Made by a program: the position numbers and the translations under genes | DNA from: Humulus lupulus | Lineage: Eukaryota; Streptophyta; Magnoliopsida; Rosales; Cannabaceae | DNA length: 64,000 bases | Assembly (NCBI RefSeq): GCF_963169125.1 | Contig: NC_084793.1 | Coordinates: 96,553,071-96,617,070, forward strand | Reading direction: 5' to 3' | Notes under the pieces: generated by a model | The model's input: the letters and a program-made list of their open reading frames with translations, nothing else | The model's database searches: none | Told to the model about the DNA's origin: nothing | Part shown: piece by piece, positions 63,937 to 64,000 of the stretch | How the letters are laid out: the number at the start of each line of letters is the position of its first letter | Numbering within the stretch: position 1 is the first letter of the stretch

Positions 63937-64000
63937 AAGTTTCTCAAAATCAATGTCCTGGATGCAACCAGGTCCTAATCTTAGAAGTTGATTCAAATTG

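Larger units (their letters stand above)
32221..64000 (+). repeat. Right satellite array, 121-bp monomer
   Basis: The array is the same satellite in the same orientation as the left array, running to the window edge without interruption. Monomers are on the whole more diverse. The right side carries subfamilies not seen on the left: monomers with a HindIII site (CTAAGCTTTTC, usually with AACATGAG or AACGTGAAC), monomers with AACGCGAAATAAG, and rare ones with TCGATGCTGTCTT (2-bp deletion) or CACGAGTATCAAT. It also contains several segmental duplications, listed separately. Regions between those blocks hold only monomers with no long-range order that I could follow. There is no gene anywhere in this stretch. 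Confidence 0.98.

Noticed and set aside
1..64000. CRISPR array
   Set aside because: Repeats are regularly spaced, but there are no unique spacers: the whole 121-bp unit repeats, with no leader or cas genes. This is satellite DNA.
1..64000. CENP-B box-like motif
   Set aside because: No monomer matches the spaced TTCG...A..CGGG core. The CCTGG dyad is unrelated, and a centromere cannot be inferred from it.

Overview
The window is almost entirely tandemly repeated, AT-rich satellite DNA. The only interruption is one 3.9 kb retrotransposon remnant. No host gene, RNA gene, CRISPR array or bacterial-type operon can be supported. The repeat scale, the nested higher-order organisation and a Ty3/Gypsy-like long terminal repeat of plant type all point to a nuclear plant chromosome, probably constitutive heterochromatin. 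I do not recognise the satellite family and cannot name a species.

Layout: (1) 1-28285 is a head-to-tail array of a 121-bp monomer (120 bp when one A of an A-tract is missing). Its higher-order repeats (HORs) have spacings that are near-exact monomer multiples: about 726, 847, 1813, 1936, 4349 and 7258 bp. (2) 28286-32220 is a 3935-bp sequence starting TGTAACG and ending CGTTACA, flanked by a perfect 5-bp target site duplication (TCAAT). It has no second LTR, no internal protein domains and no long ATG ORF, so it reads as a solo LTR inserted on the + strand inside a monomer. (3) 32221-64000 is the same satellite in the same orientation, with different monomer subfamilies and different HOR blocks: a 3874-bp tandem duplication, a roughly 3.0 kb tandem duplication that lost one monomer, and shifted copies at offsets of 2417, 3872/3510 and 2178 bp. 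Dividing array length by 121 gives roughly 495 monomers, all in one orientation as far as I can see.

Each monomer carries three small dyads: GATTAATC, a T5/A5 tract pair, and CCTGG-N6-CCAGG, whose arms are conserved while the 6-bp spacer varies. Monomer subfamilies are partly domain-specific: HindIII-bearing monomers were seen only right of the LTR, and AAGATTTTC monomers only left of it. The array therefore looks like separately homogenised domains, with the solo LTR near their junction.

There is no gene cooperation to describe. The biology here is satellite homogenisation, segmental duplication and one LTR insertion followed by LTR-LTR recombination. Every longer open reading frame I checked starts with GTG or TTG and is satellite or LTR sequence read through, so none is annotated as a gene.
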